In this document: positions 50,906 through 58,810 of the stretch, piece after piece
How positions within the stretch are numbered: the stretch's first letter is position 1
Layout of the letters: each line of letters begins with the position of its first letter
Source of the DNA: Vibrio atlanticus
GTDB lineage: Bacteria > Pseudomonadota > Gammaproteobacteria > Enterobacterales > Vibrionaceae
Reading direction: 5' to 3'
Length of the DNA: 64,000 bases
Assembly: GCF_024347315.1 (NCBI RefSeq)
Contig: NZ_AP025460.1
Coordinates: forward strand, 2,294,001-2,358,000
Translations under genes and position numbers: made by a program
Notes under the pieces: generated by a model
Told to the model about the DNA's origin: nothing
Database searches by the model: none
Seen by the model: the letters and a program-made list of their open reading frames with translations, nothing else

Positions 50906-52072
50906 ATGGCTGTTCATGTTGGCATTATCGATCAAGACCCCATTCGGTTGATCACCCCACTACTCGACAACCGAACGATCAGCACTCACATCGTGTTCAT
51001 CGGTGACAAAAATCAAATCAGTATCTATCAACGCTTAGACAGCGTTTTGCAGAAGCGTGATATTACGAGTGAATTTTTCGAGATTCCAACTATCGTAAAC
51101 ACCTCTGCAATTAAAGAATCGATCCAAAACCTTGCTGAAGACTTAAAAGCTCGGGGACAAGAAGTGAAGCTCAACGCAAGTTGTGGCCTTCGTCACCGCC
51201 TACTGTCTGTCTACGAAGTATTTCGTACTTACCACTGGCCAATCTTTGTTGTTGAACCAAACAGTGACAAGCTGTGCTGGCTTTACCCGAATGGGAAAGA
51301 AGACGCACAAGTTCAAGACCGCATCACTATCGATGACTACTTAACGGTATTCGGTGCTCGTGGTGAATTCAGCGATGTACAACTTTCTCCGCAACTTGAC
51401 CAAAAACTTTATGAACTGGGTGAGCGTTGGGCAAGTAACGCATTAGAATTAGGCCCAGGCCTTGCTACATTGAACTACCTTGCAACGACCTGCCGTAAAG
51501 AACAGAGGCTTGATGTGGGCTTGTCTGAGAAGCAACAAGGTTATCGCGAGCTGAACATGCTGTTGAGCGATTTGGTTGAAGCTAAGATTGCCACTTATGA
51601 CAATGGTATTTTGACGTTTGCCAATGAAGATGCGCGACGCTTCTCAAACGGCGAATGGCTTGAGACATTGGTTCATAGCACCGTTAAGCAGATCCAAGAT
51701 GACATGCCGACCATTCAAGACCGCTCTTTGAATGTTCAGGTTTATCGTCAACTCGGTGAGCGTGAGGTTCGTAATGAGCTTGATGTTGCTTCTGTAGTGA
51801 ACAATAAGCTGCACATCATCGAGTGTAAGACCAAAGGTATGCGAGATGATGGCGATGATACCTTGTACAAGCTGGAATCGCTCAGAGACCTGCTAGGAGG
51901 CCTACAGGCCCGTGCAATGTTGGTGAGCTTCCGCCCTCTTCGTCATAATGACATCACTCGAGCAGAAGATCTTGGCCTTGCATTGATTGGCCCTGACGAA
52001 TTAAAAGATCTTAAAACACATCTCGCGGCATGGTTTACCGCTGCCGGTGGTGATGAAGATTTAGAGTGCTAA
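50906..52072 (+). CDS. DUF1887 protein: CARF domain, winged helix and PD-(D/E)XK nuclease (VC1899 type)
   Basis: The 388-residue protein closely resembles V. cholerae VC1899, whose structure is known, and belongs to the DUF1887 family, which includes the cyclic-oligoadenylate-activated nucleases Card1 and Can2. Residues about 1-150 form the CARF-like domain; the ligand loop reads NASCGLRHR (90-98), where Card1/Can2 proteins have a TGGTK-type motif. A winged-helix-like middle (about 160-250) follows, then the nuclease: Glu291/Asp293 in NELDVAS and Glu306-Cys-Lys308 in HIIECKTK form a complete D-(x12)-E-x-K site. AAGGA precedes the ATG. No CRISPR array, cas gene or cyclase is in the window. Cellular role unknown; it is flanked by ordinary core genes with its own terminators. 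Confidence 0.88.
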   Translation: MAVHVGIIDQDPIRLITPLLDNRTISTHIVFIGDKNQISIYQRLDSVLQKRDITSEFFEIPTIVNTSAIKESIQNLAEDLKARGQEVKLNASCGLRHRLLSVYEVFRTYHWPIFVVEPNSDKLCWLYPNGKEDAQVQDRITIDDYLTVFGARGEFSDVQLSPQLDQKLYELGERWASNALELGPGLATLNYLATTCRKEQRLDVGLSEKQQGYRELNMLLSDLVEAKIATYDNGILTFANEDARRFSNGEWLETLVHSTVKQIQDDMPTIQDRSLNVQVYRQLGEREVRNELDVASVVNNKLHIIECKTKGMRDDGDDTLYKLESLRDLLGGLQARAMLVSFRPLRHNDITRAEDLGLALIGPDELKDLKTHLAAWFTAAGGDEDLEC

Positions 52073-52108
52073 TTTAAGAAACTCGAACATATCGAATTCT
52101 CAAAAAAC

Positions 52109-52147
52109 AAAAAGGCGAATGACCGTTAAAGTCACTCGCCTTTTTTG
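52109..52147 (+). terminator. Terminator behind the DUF1887 gene
   Basis: AAAAGGCGA-A-TGAC pairs with GTCA-C-TCGCCTTTT around a 7-base loop, with one internal mismatch, followed by TTTTTTG. Confidence 0.85.
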
Positions 52148-52208
52148 TACCCGTAACTATTATGCCAATCGTAGTAAATGACTTATATCCACTACCCCGC
52201 CCGTATTG

Positions 52209-52320
52209 ACAAGGTCTAAACTTTACAACATCTAGATGTTCACAAGGTTTAGAGCTCACAAGGTCCACGTTTGCAAAGTCTAAAGCTCGCAAGGTAAAAG
52301 GCTCAAAGGACTTGTAAACA
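52209..52320. repeat. Degenerate tandem repeats of about 16 bases
   Basis: Seven consecutive units of 15-17 bases start with CAAGGT or a variant: CAAGGTCTAAACTTTA, CAACATCTAGATGTTCA, CAAGGTTTAGAGCTCA, CAAGGTCCACGTTTG, CAAAGTCTAAAGCTCG, CAAGGTAAAAGGCTC, AAAGGACTTGTAAACA. The rough consensus is CAAGGTCTAAAGCTCA. There are no spacers, so this is not a CRISPR array. It lies between two convergent terminators. Confidence 0.7.
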
Positions 52321-52323
52321 CGC

Positions 52324-52358
52324 AAAAAAATGGCCACATCATTCGATGTGGCCATTTT
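52324..52358 (-). terminator. Terminator of udp
   Basis: AATGGCCACATC (52329-52340) and GATGTGGCCATT (52345-52356) with a 4-base loop; the plus-strand A run before it gives a T tract on the minus strand. Confidence 0.9.
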
Positions 52359-52382
52359 CAAAATTTGAAGTCGTTTTAAGAC

Positions 52383-53141
52383 TTAAAGCATTTTACGAGC
52401 AGCTTCTACAACCACTTTGATTGAGCGCGCTTCCGTTACTTTTAGTGTCTCGTGATCAGGTATCTCTTTTTGAGTACGGTTGATGATCACACCCGCAACA
52501 CAACCTGCTTTCAAACCAGAACTTGCACACATTGTTAGTAGCGTTGCAGATTCCATTTCGAAGTTAAGAACCCCCATGTCTTGCCATTCTTGCATAGAAC
52601 CTTGGAAACGCTTAACCACGCGACCAGAGAACGTGTCGTAACGCTCTTGACCTGGGTAGAAAGTATCACTTGAAGCAGTTACGCCCATGTGAACTGCTGC
52701 GCCTGATTCTTCAACTGCTGCTTTCATTGCTGTAGCAACTTCGAAGTCAGCAACTGCTGGGAACTCCATAGGAGCGAAGTGCAGGCTAGCGCCGTCTAGA
52801 CGAACAGAACCCGTAGAGACAATCATGTCACCCACGTTTACGTGAGGTTGGATCGCACCAGTAGTCCCAACACGTAGGAAAGTACGAACGCCAAGCTGAG
52901 CAAGCTCTTCAACTGCGATAGAAGTAGATGGGCCGCCGATACCTGTTGAACATACAACAACTGGCTTACCGTCTAGCTCTGCGCGGTAAAGCGTGTATTC
53001 ACGGTGACTCGCAAGAAATACGGGATTCTCCATCTCTTCTGCAATTTTTTGCACACGAGCAGGATCACCAGGAATGATCGCAAGAGTAGCACCGTTAAGA
53101 TCTGCTTCAGTAACACCTAAGTGGAAAACAGCTTGAGACAT
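52383..53141 (-). CDS. udp: Uridine phosphorylase
   Basis: Udp splits uridine with phosphate to uracil and ribose-1-phosphate in pyrimidine salvage. The 252-residue protein has the phosphorylase signature [22 protein letters not shown] (in parts; about residue 90), the phosphate site IIPGDPARV at the N-terminus, and [13 protein letters not shown] near residue 195. Length equals that of E. coli Udp. A strong AAGGAGC site precedes the ATG. A CRP-like site lies about 108 bases ahead, consistent with catabolite control as in E. coli. Confidence 0.96.
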   Translation of the reverse strand: MSQAVFHLGVTEADLNGATLAIIPGDPARVQKIAEEMENPVFLASHREYTLYRAELDGKPVVVCSTGIGGPSTSIAVEELAQLGVRTFLRVGTTGAIQPHVNVGDMIVSTGSVRLDGASLHFAPMEFPAVADFEVATAMKAAVEESGAAVHMGVTASSDTFYPGQERYDTFSGRVVKRFQGSMQEWQDMGVLNFEMESATLLTMCASSGLKAGCVAGVIINRTQKEIPDHETLKVTEARSIKVVVEAARKML

Positions 53142-53239
53142 AGTTCGCTCCTTTTGGCTTATTGGGCTTTTTACCCTTATTTAAGCTCATAGTAAATTCG
53201 TGGGGTACGAACACACTCTAACCAAGCTCACAATGAAAT

Positions 53240-53259
53240 GAAGTGACGAACATCACACC
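53240..53259 (-). promoter_or_regulatory. CRP-like site upstream of udp
   Basis: AGTGA-CGAACA-TCACA at 53242-53257 matches the CRP consensus TGTGA-N6-TCACA at nine of ten core positions. It is centred about 108 bases ahead of the udp start codon. CRP/CytR control of udp is established in E. coli; use here is inferred. Confidence 0.6.
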
Positions 53260-53352
53260 AATGATCGCAACAACATTTCAGGTTTCACGAAAAACCGATT
53301 GGCATCACAAAAATAAGCAATCCGAACGGCTACGTTGCATACTAATGAGACA

Positions 53353-53390
53353 AAAAGCGCCTTTAACGTATGACCGCTAAAGGCGCTTTT
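53353..53390 (-). terminator. Terminator of the zinc ATPase gene
   Basis: A 13-base perfect stem, AAAAGCGCCTTTA with TAAAGGCGCTTTT, spans 53353-53390 and lies about 65 bases behind the gene. Confidence 0.82.
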
Positions 53391-53454
53391 ATGCGAGATG
53401 CTTTTTATATAAGACGCTTTTAAAATTAAGAGCGTCTATGTCTGAGAGCTGAAC

Positions 53455-55812
53455 TTAATCCGCTTTAGACTTGAAGCGAAGCAGGCGCAGTGCGTTGAGT
53501 GTCACCAGAGCTGTCGCGCCACTATCTGCAAGAACGGCAACCCAAAGCCCGGTAATACCAAGCAAACTGGTCACCAAGAACACACCTTTCAAACCGAGCG
53601 CTAGTGCTACGTTTTGACGAATGTTATTCATAGTCGCTTGCGACAATTCAATCATCGCGGGCAGCTCAGTTAAACGGTTGTGAGTCAGTGCTGAATCTGC
53701 CGTTTCAAGCGCAACATCAGTACCACCACCCATAGCAATACCTACATTCGCCGTTTTCATTGCTGGCGCATCGTTGATGCCATCACCGACCATAGCAACG
53801 TGTGACTGTTGAGATAACTCTTCAACATAAGACACCTTGTCACTTGGAAGCAGGCTCGCTTTATATTGCATACCAATTTTGCTGCTGATCGCGGCCGCAC
53901 TGCGCGGGTTATCACCAGTAAGCATGATTGATTGAATACCTAAGTCATTAAGTCGTTCAATCGTAAGCTTAGCGTCACTACGTAACGTATCTTGCCAAGC
54001 AATCAAACCAATCACAGTCGTAGCTTGTTCTGTTGACTCTTCTAGATCTTTAAGCTCAAGAGCAACCACAACCGTCTTGCCCTCGCCTTCTAATGCTTCT
54101 ACCTGAGAAACCACATCGGATCCAAGAGCGAACGTGACTTTAGACGGTGATAAAACCTGATACTTAACACCATCGACATCGCCTTCAACACCGCTACCAA
54201 TGAGCGCTTTCTTGTTGTGTGACTCAGGGATCTCAACATTCAGCTCTTTAACTTTAGCGACAAGCGATTGCGCCAAAGGATGAGTCGAACCAACTTCAAT
54301 CGCCCCAACTACACGAAGCATCGCGTCTTGTTTCCAACCTGATAGAGGTTGAATATCCGTAACCTGAGGCTTACCTTCAGTCAGCGTACCTGTCTTATCA
54401 AAGGCAATCGTTTGAATTTTCCCTAACTGCTCTAGTGCCGCGCCGCCTTTAATTAATGCGCCACGTTTCGCCGCTGCTGCTAAACCAGAAGTAATTGCAG
54501 CAGGTGTCGAGATAACCAACGCACACGGACAAGCAATCAACAATAGAGCTAGACCTCGGTAAACCCAGGTTTCCCAAGGCTGCGCGAACAGCAATGGTGG
54601 GGTGATGATGACCAACAGAGCCACCAACATCATTAGTGGTGTGTACCAGCGGCTAAACTTATCGAGGAAACGTTCAAGCGGTGCTTTACGAGATTCTGCT
54701 TCTTCAATCAAGTGAAGAATACGGTCGATCGCGTTCTCACCCTGTTTTGACGTGATGGTGATGCGAACGACTTTATCGACCACCACAGCACCAGCCATAA
54801 TGCTGTTGCCTGCTATATGTTCGACAGGAACAGACTCACCCGTTAGCGCACTTTCATCAAAGCTCGCAGCGTCGGTAATAAGTTGACCATCAGCAGGTAA
54901 ACGAGAACCCGCCGCCACTTCAATCACGTCACCAGGAGCAAGTTCACTTACTGCAACGTCAACACGGTCGCCGTTGATAATCTTGGTGGCATTTTCTGGC
55001 ACCAATGCCATTAAGGCTTGAACACCACTTCTTGCTCTTGATGAAGCAAATGCCTCTAGACGCTCACCAATCAAAAACAGTAACAGAACCATCGCAGCTT
55101 CAGCGGTTTCGCCAAGGTATAAAGCACCGAGCGCGGCAACACTCATTAAGGTTTCGATTGCAAACGGCGTACCTGAACGTGCCAACTGAACTGCTTTCTT
55201 GGCCACTGGATACAAACCAAGCAAACAGGTTACGGTAAACAAACCTTCACTTAGTTGAGGAGAAGTACTTTTCAACAGTGCTGCGAAGAGCATTGCGGCT
55301 GCAATCGCTATAATTTGTAAATTAGGTTGGATATGAGCTTGCCAAAAAGTCTCGGGGTGCTGTTTTTCTTTTTTAGAACCAACTTCCGAAAGAGGGAAGC
55401 CCGTTTTGATAGAGACCTGTTCAATGGTGTCGGCAAGACTTTCATTGTCGAATTTCACAACTAGCTTTTCGGTGGCAAAGAGAACTTTGGCTTGAATAAC
55501 ACCTTCAATGTTACTAACAGCTTTCTCTATTTTTTTAGCACAAGCTGGGCAGTCCATTCCTGAGACCAACCAACTTTTAGAAAATTGGGCATTTAAAGTT
55601 TGAGTAGAGGACTGACTGTCTTCTTCTCCACTGTCTGAACCACAACAATCATCTCCTGACGATGAAGACGCAGTAGCAGAAGAGCTGCAACATGAAGATG
55701 AAGTACCTGCTGCGGTAATGCTTGAAATTTTAGGGCTAGAGCAACTTGCTCCAGTCGCTTGTGGTTGAACGTCCACTTTTGTTGAGCGGCACGCTGCGTG
55801 TTTTGCGCACAT
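53455..55812 (-). CDS. zntA: Zn/Cd/Pb-translocating P-type ATPase, ZntA type
   Basis: ZntA exports zinc, cadmium and lead from the cytoplasm. The 785-residue pump has a heavy-metal-binding domain with GMDCPAC (Cys88, Cys91), the transmembrane metal site CPCALVIS, phosphorylation site DKTGTLT, SHP element STHPLAQSLV, and hinge GDGINDAPAMK. An unusual Ser/Cys-rich N-terminal extension of about 75 residues (CSSPK, SSCCSSS, DDCCGSD) may bind more metal, as the shorter cysteine tail of E. coli ZntA does. AAGGAG precedes the ATG. A MerR-family promoter lies about 75 bases upstream; the regulator gene is not in the window. Confidence 0.9.
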   Translation of the reverse strand: MCAKHAACRSTKVDVQPQATGASCSSPKISSITAAGTSSSCCSSSATASSSSGDDCCGSDSGEEDSQSSTQTLNAQFSKSWLVSGMDCPACAKKIEKAVSNIEGVIQAKVLFATEKLVVKFDNESLADTIEQVSIKTGFPLSEVGSKKEKQHPETFWQAHIQPNLQIIAIAAAMLFAALLKSTSPQLSEGLFTVTCLLGLYPVAKKAVQLARSGTPFAIETLMSVAALGALYLGETAEAAMVLLLFLIGERLEAFASSRARSGVQALMALVPENATKIINGDRVDVAVSELAPGDVIEVAAGSRLPADGQLITDAASFDESALTGESVPVEHIAGNSIMAGAVVVDKVVRITITSKQGENAIDRILHLIEEAESRKAPLERFLDKFSRWYTPLMMLVALLVIITPPLLFAQPWETWVYRGLALLLIACPCALVISTPAAITSGLAAAAKRGALIKGGAALEQLGKIQTIAFDKTGTLTEGKPQVTDIQPLSGWKQDAMLRVVGAIEVGSTHPLAQSLVAKVKELNVEIPESHNKKALIGSGVEGDVDGVKYQVLSPSKVTFALGSDVVSQVEALEGEGKTVVVALELKDLEESTEQATTVIGLIAWQDTLRSDAKLTIERLNDLGIQSIMLTGDNPRSAAAISSKIGMQYKASLLPSDKVSYVEELSQQSHVAMVGDGINDAPAMKTANVGIAMGGGTDVALETADSALTHNRLTELPAMIELSQATMNNIRQNVALALGLKGVFLVTSLLGITGLWVAVLADSGATALVTLNALRLLRFKSKAD

Positions 55813-55842
55813 AATGTATCTCCTTAATACTCAAAAGCCTTG

Positions 55843-55874
55843 AGGTTATTGCTCACTCATGAGCAACAGAACCT
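55843..55874 (-). other. Hairpin at the 5' end of the zntA mRNA
   Basis: TTGCTCA/TGAGCAA (55849-55866) forms a stem over a CTCA loop, extended after small internal gaps by AGGTT/AACCT (55843-55847 with 55870-55874). It begins only about 7 bases behind the expected transcription start and ends 30 bases ahead of the ATG. It may stabilise the mRNA; it is unlikely to be a terminator, as no T run follows. Confidence 0.5.
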
Positions 55875-55887
55875 TAAGTACAACAAA

Positions 55888-55919
55888 AGTATAAACCTTG
55901 GAGACTACTCCAAGGTCAA
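55888..55919 (-). promoter_or_regulatory. MerR-family (ZntR-like) promoter and operator of zntA
   Basis: The perfect dyad ACCTTGGAG-N4-CTCCAAGGT (55895-55916) lies between a -35 TTGACC (55919-55914) and a -10 TATACT (55893-55888) on the minus strand. The spacer is 20 bases, the over-long spacing typical of promoters that MerR-family activators untwist. The sequence resembles ZntR/CadR sites. The expected start site is near 55881. Confidence 0.85.
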
Positions 55920-55983
55920 GAACAAATTGTCCAAGACCAAGAAGAAATTTACAAACCAACTAATCTATATTGGAGTGTCGCTG

Positions 55984-57447
55984 TTATTGCGACTTGAGCT
56001 CTTTACACTCTTCTCTGTTCGCCGATACATCATCAATAAGAACGGCATCATGTGAACAGAATGGTTGTGTATTCAAGCTGACTATCGACACATCGTCTTC
56101 TACAGGATCAACTTGGGAACCTTGCATAAGCTCGGCAATATGATAGCGAAGCACTAGGGTACCGAGTATTCCGAACAAAACATTGCCCAAAGCTTGCCCA
56201 TACAGCACACCCAATGCGCCATACCATTGCGAGCCTAAGTAAACGAACGGCAATGTACCGAGAGTGGCTTTACCCAGATTCAGTGCTGTCGAGTAAAGCG
56301 GTTTACCTAAGTTATTAAAAGACGTGTTGGCAACAAACAGTGCGCCGTTGAAGGTGAAGGTTAACGCCACATAGGTACAGAATGCGGCAACAATAATTGC
56401 TGCATCACCTTGTAGGCTAAAGCCTTGGATCACATAGTCTTGGACAAAGTATAAGAGAATACAAACGGCGATGGTGTACGCCGTAGTAACCAACAATGAG
56501 TTGTTGAGTGTTTCTTTTACTCTGTCCATTCGTTCTGCACCAAAATTTTGCCCAATAATAGGGCCCACAGCGCCAGACAAAGCAAAGATAACCGCAAAAC
56601 AAACCGGCGTCAGACGACCTATCACGGCAAAGCCCGCGACAAAATCCTCTCCGTATTGTGCAATCCCCGTCGTTACAATCGCATTACCGATAGGCGTTGC
56701 GGTATTGGTGATAATAGCAGGCAGCGCAATAGCCAATATTGGTCGAATATTAATGCGCCATTGTACAAAAGAAGGGGGAGCCACCAGCTGGTGACTGCGA
56801 ATCAAAGGGTAAAGCGAGAAAAAGAGTACCGAAAAACGAGCAAAGACAGAAGCGATAGCCGCCCCTTCGATGTTCCAACCAAAACCAAAAATAAACAAAG
56901 GGTCGAGAATCGCGTTAACAATGCCGCCCGACAAGGTCGCCCACATCGAACGTTTGGCATCACCTGCAGCTCTCAAGCCTGCACCCGCAGCCATCGCTAG
57001 CGCTAGAAATGGCCCGCTTGGCAATAAGATTTGCAGGTAAGCTTGCGCCCGCTCTGCGGCAACCCCCTTTGCACCAATCGCAGCAAGTAGCTCTGGGATA
57101 TAGGCGAACATCACCGCAGTAATCGTCAAACTGATGACAAAAGCAGTCAGCATAATACTCGTGGCGAGGTTTCGAGCGTGTTCTTGATTCTTTGAACCAA
57201 TAGCTTTGGAAACCAACGCACCCATAGCAATAGAAGTACCGATCGAAACGGAGGTAGAGAAAAATGTCAGTGTGCCTGCAAAACCAACAGCCGCGGCCAA
57301 TTCGACTTGTCCCAACATACTGATGAACAACATATCGAGTAAATCGACCACGAATAACGCCATCAAACCAACAGAGCCAGCCCCCGACATCACCAATATG
57401 TGGCGCATCGTTGAACCTTCTACAAACTTCGCAGTTTGATTTGACAT
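55984..57447 (-). CDS. MATE-family multidrug efflux transporter
   Basis: The 487-residue protein has twelve hydrophobic segments in two related halves and MATE features: an N-terminal MRHILVMSGAGSVGLMALFVVD (in parts), the repeated AxAxxGxxRAxGDAKRSMW motif near residue 165, and the second-half GPIIGQNFGAERMDRVKETL. It should export organic cations with Na+ or H+. The last about 45 residues are a hydrophilic tail (DPVEDDVSIVSLN) beyond the usual domain. GGAGG precedes the ATG. The gene runs toward zntA, but zntA has its own promoter. Substrate unknown. Confidence 0.9.
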   Translation of the reverse strand: MSNQTAKFVEGSTMRHILVMSGAGSVGLMALFVVDLLDMLFISMLGQVELAAAVGFAGTLTFFSTSVSIGTSIAMGALVSKAIGSKNQEHARNLATSIMLTAFVISLTITAVMFAYIPELLAAIGAKGVAAERAQAYLQILLPSGPFLALAMAAGAGLRAAGDAKRSMWATLSGGIVNAILDPLFIFGFGWNIEGAAIASVFARFSVLFFSLYPLIRSHQLVAPPSFVQWRINIRPILAIALPAIITNTATPIGNAIVTTGIAQYGEDFVAGFAVIGRLTPVCFAVIFALSGAVGPIIGQNFGAERMDRVKETLNNSLLVTTAYTIAVCILLYFVQDYVIQGFSLQGDAAIIVAAFCTYVALTFTFNGALFVANTSFNNLGKPLYSTALNLGKATLGTLPFVYLGSQWYGALGVLYGQALGNVLFGILGTLVLRYHIAELMQGSQVDPVEDDVSIVSLNTQPFCSHDAVLIDDVSANREECKELKSQ

Positions 57448-57547
57448 GAAACCTCCAAAAGTTGGAACACCACAAAATAAAGCTCTATAAGCTAGTCAGC
57501 CACAAACTAGGGATCTACAAAAAAGATCCACCAAGAAAAGCTCGACA

Positions 57548-57576
57548 AAGAAAAAAGGCGCTAGTGCGCCTTTTCA
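57548..57576 (-). terminator. Terminator of the CBS-pair gene
   Basis: AAAAGGCGC and GCGCCTTTT (57553-57574) with a TAGT loop, followed by Ts on the minus strand. Confidence 0.88.
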
Positions 57577-57635
57577 ATTGAGGGTATTGAGAAAAATAAT
57601 CGTTCTTAACACACCACTATACATGATGTTTAAAA

Positions 57636-58052
57636 CTATACCTGATGTTTAAAGCATTCATCTAAGTTCTTGCCGATTGCTCTCAAAACATCGGTTCGAG
57701 TGATCATTCCCACTAGCTTTTTGTTATCGAGTACTGGATAAGCTTTGGGTTTTCCAACTTGCATCATATCTGCCAATTCAATAATGGATAATTCTGGTGA
57801 TACCGAGAGAACTTCTTGGTACATACAATCACCTACAATATGCGTGTCTTGGCAGAAATAGCTCACCTTCACTAACTTCTCGAGTAAATCTTGTTCAGAA
57901 AGGAAACCAATCACTTGTTCATTATCATCAATGACTGGACCCCCCATATGATGGCTGCGCATTACTCTGTCTAACGCGAGACTTAACGGCATATCAGGAG
58001 TGAATGTCACAACCTGCGGCGTCATGTAATCTTTCACTTTAATAGAATGCAT
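57636..58052 (-). CDS. Stand-alone CBS-pair protein
   Basis: The 138-residue protein is nothing but two CBS repeats: first at about residues 5-60 (VKDYMTPQVVTFTPDMPLSLAL, GGPVIDDNEQVIGFLSEQDLL) and second at about 75-130 (VLSVSPELSIIELADMM, YPVLDNKKLVGMITRTDVLRAI). Such proteins bind adenine nucleotides and regulate a partner; none is evident here. GGGAG precedes the ATG, and the gene stands alone. Confidence 0.88.
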   Translation of the reverse strand: MHSIKVKDYMTPQVVTFTPDMPLSLALDRVMRSHHMGGPVIDDNEQVIGFLSEQDLLEKLVKVSYFCQDTHIVGDCMYQEVLSVSPELSIIELADMMQVGKPKAYPVLDNKKLVGMITRTDVLRAIGKNLDECFKHQV

Positions 58053-58338
58053 TGCGTTCTCCCTAAAATACGTTTTGTTATCGATTTTTCTATCGTGTTA
58101 CCTTAATTGTTGTCTAAAATCTTGATTTTACTAAATGGATTTCAACAATTTTATTGATAGGCAAAACCTACCAAAGCAAAAAACGAGGTAACAAAAGGCT
58201 TGCACGCATGCCTATGAAGCAAAAATTTAAACACCGCTTACAAACTCTTACCTTTGATTCCTCCCATAAGCTAGCCTGAATACATAAATACTGTAACCTT
58301 CATCACACTAATAATAAAAAGCTCAACTTAGGTAATTT

Positions 58339-58572
58339 ATGCAACACGACAACAACATGTACGCGTATGTTTATGCAGACAACGAAGGTACAGAGAACAC
58401 ACTTATCGCTACTGTCGACAACCAAGAAAAGCCCCTAATCTCAAGCTGTTTTAATGAGATAAAGCGCATGTCTAACTTAGCTATTGATCTTGCAGCAGAA
58501 CACAACTTGAAAGTGAAACTGGTTAAATACGGAAGAGAACAAGAGATCGACTTCGGCCTATTCCTAAAATAG
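58339..58572 (+). CDS. Small hypothetical protein, 77 residues
   Basis: The frame reads MQHDNNMYAYVYADNEGTEN and ends EQEIDFGLFLK. It has no signal peptide or membrane segment. AGGT lies eight bases ahead of the ATG and a 12-base stem hairpin lies behind the stop, so it looks like a free-standing gene. I do not recognise the family. The predicted pattern is a short strand, a helix (CFNEIKRMSNLAIDLAAEH) and strands. It may be a real Vibrio-specific protein. Confidence 0.55.
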   Translation: MQHDNNMYAYVYADNEGTENTLIATVDNQEKPLISSCFNEIKRMSNLAIDLAAEHNLKVKLVKYGREQEIDFGLFLK

Positions 58573-58653
58573 CGCACTCATAACGCATGTCTTGTTCGGC
58601 AAGCTTAAGCAGCATGGTCAACAGCACAGAACACCGTTGAATAACATGTTATG

Positions 58654-58690
58654 AGTAGGCAATCACCTTGACAATGATTGCCTACTTAAT
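58654..58690. terminator. Hairpin behind the 77-codon gene
   Basis: AGTAGGCAATCA (54-65 of this block, i.e. from 58654) and TGATTGCCTACT form a perfect 12-base stem with a 9-base loop. The T run that follows is poor, so termination may be weak. Confidence 0.55.
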
Positions 58691-58723
58691 TCAACAGCGA
58701 ATACCGACCACGGTAAATATACG

Positions 58724-58749
58724 AAAAAGGCCAGCATTCGCTGACCTTC
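58724..58749 (-). terminator. Terminator of the TrpD2-like gene
   Basis: On the minus-strand RNA AAGGUCAGC pairs with GCUGGCCUU (one U-G wobble), followed by TTTTTC. The wobble would be a mismatch on the other strand. Confidence 0.8.
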
Positions 58750-58810
58750 TCATTCACGATTTCAATCGCTATACGTTATTTGCTAGCTCTTAACGACTGG
58801 CTAGTAGCTA

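Larger units (their letters stand above)
52073..52382. other. Intergenic region between the DUF1887 gene and udp
   Basis: The 310-base stretch consists of the DUF1887 gene terminator (52109-52147), a run of decayed 16-base tandem repeats (52209-52320) and the udp terminator (52324-52358). An open frame of 95 codons on the minus strand runs through both terminators and is not a believable gene. Confidence 0.75.
53142..53454. other. Intergenic region between udp and the zinc ATPase gene
   Basis: The 313-base region carries the udp control region with a CRP-like site (53240-53259) and the terminator of the upstream ATPase gene (53353-53390). Nothing else is recognised. Confidence 0.6.

Noticed and set aside
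52209..52320. Possible CRISPR array near a CARF protein
   Set aside because: Units of about 16 bases follow directly on each other with no unique spacers and no cas genes; this is a degenerate tandem repeat.
52074..52361. 95-codon open frame on the minus strand
   Set aside because: It runs through two clear terminators and the tandem repeats and has no recognisable protein features.
55840..56055. 71-codon open frame on the plus strand across the zntA promoter
   Set aside because: It covers the MerR-type promoter and the end of the MATE gene on the other strand and has no ribosome site.
55984..57447. MATE pump and ZntA as one metal-efflux operon
   Set aside because: zntA has its own metal-type promoter in the 171-base gap, and MATE pumps export organic cations; the adjacency looks incidental.
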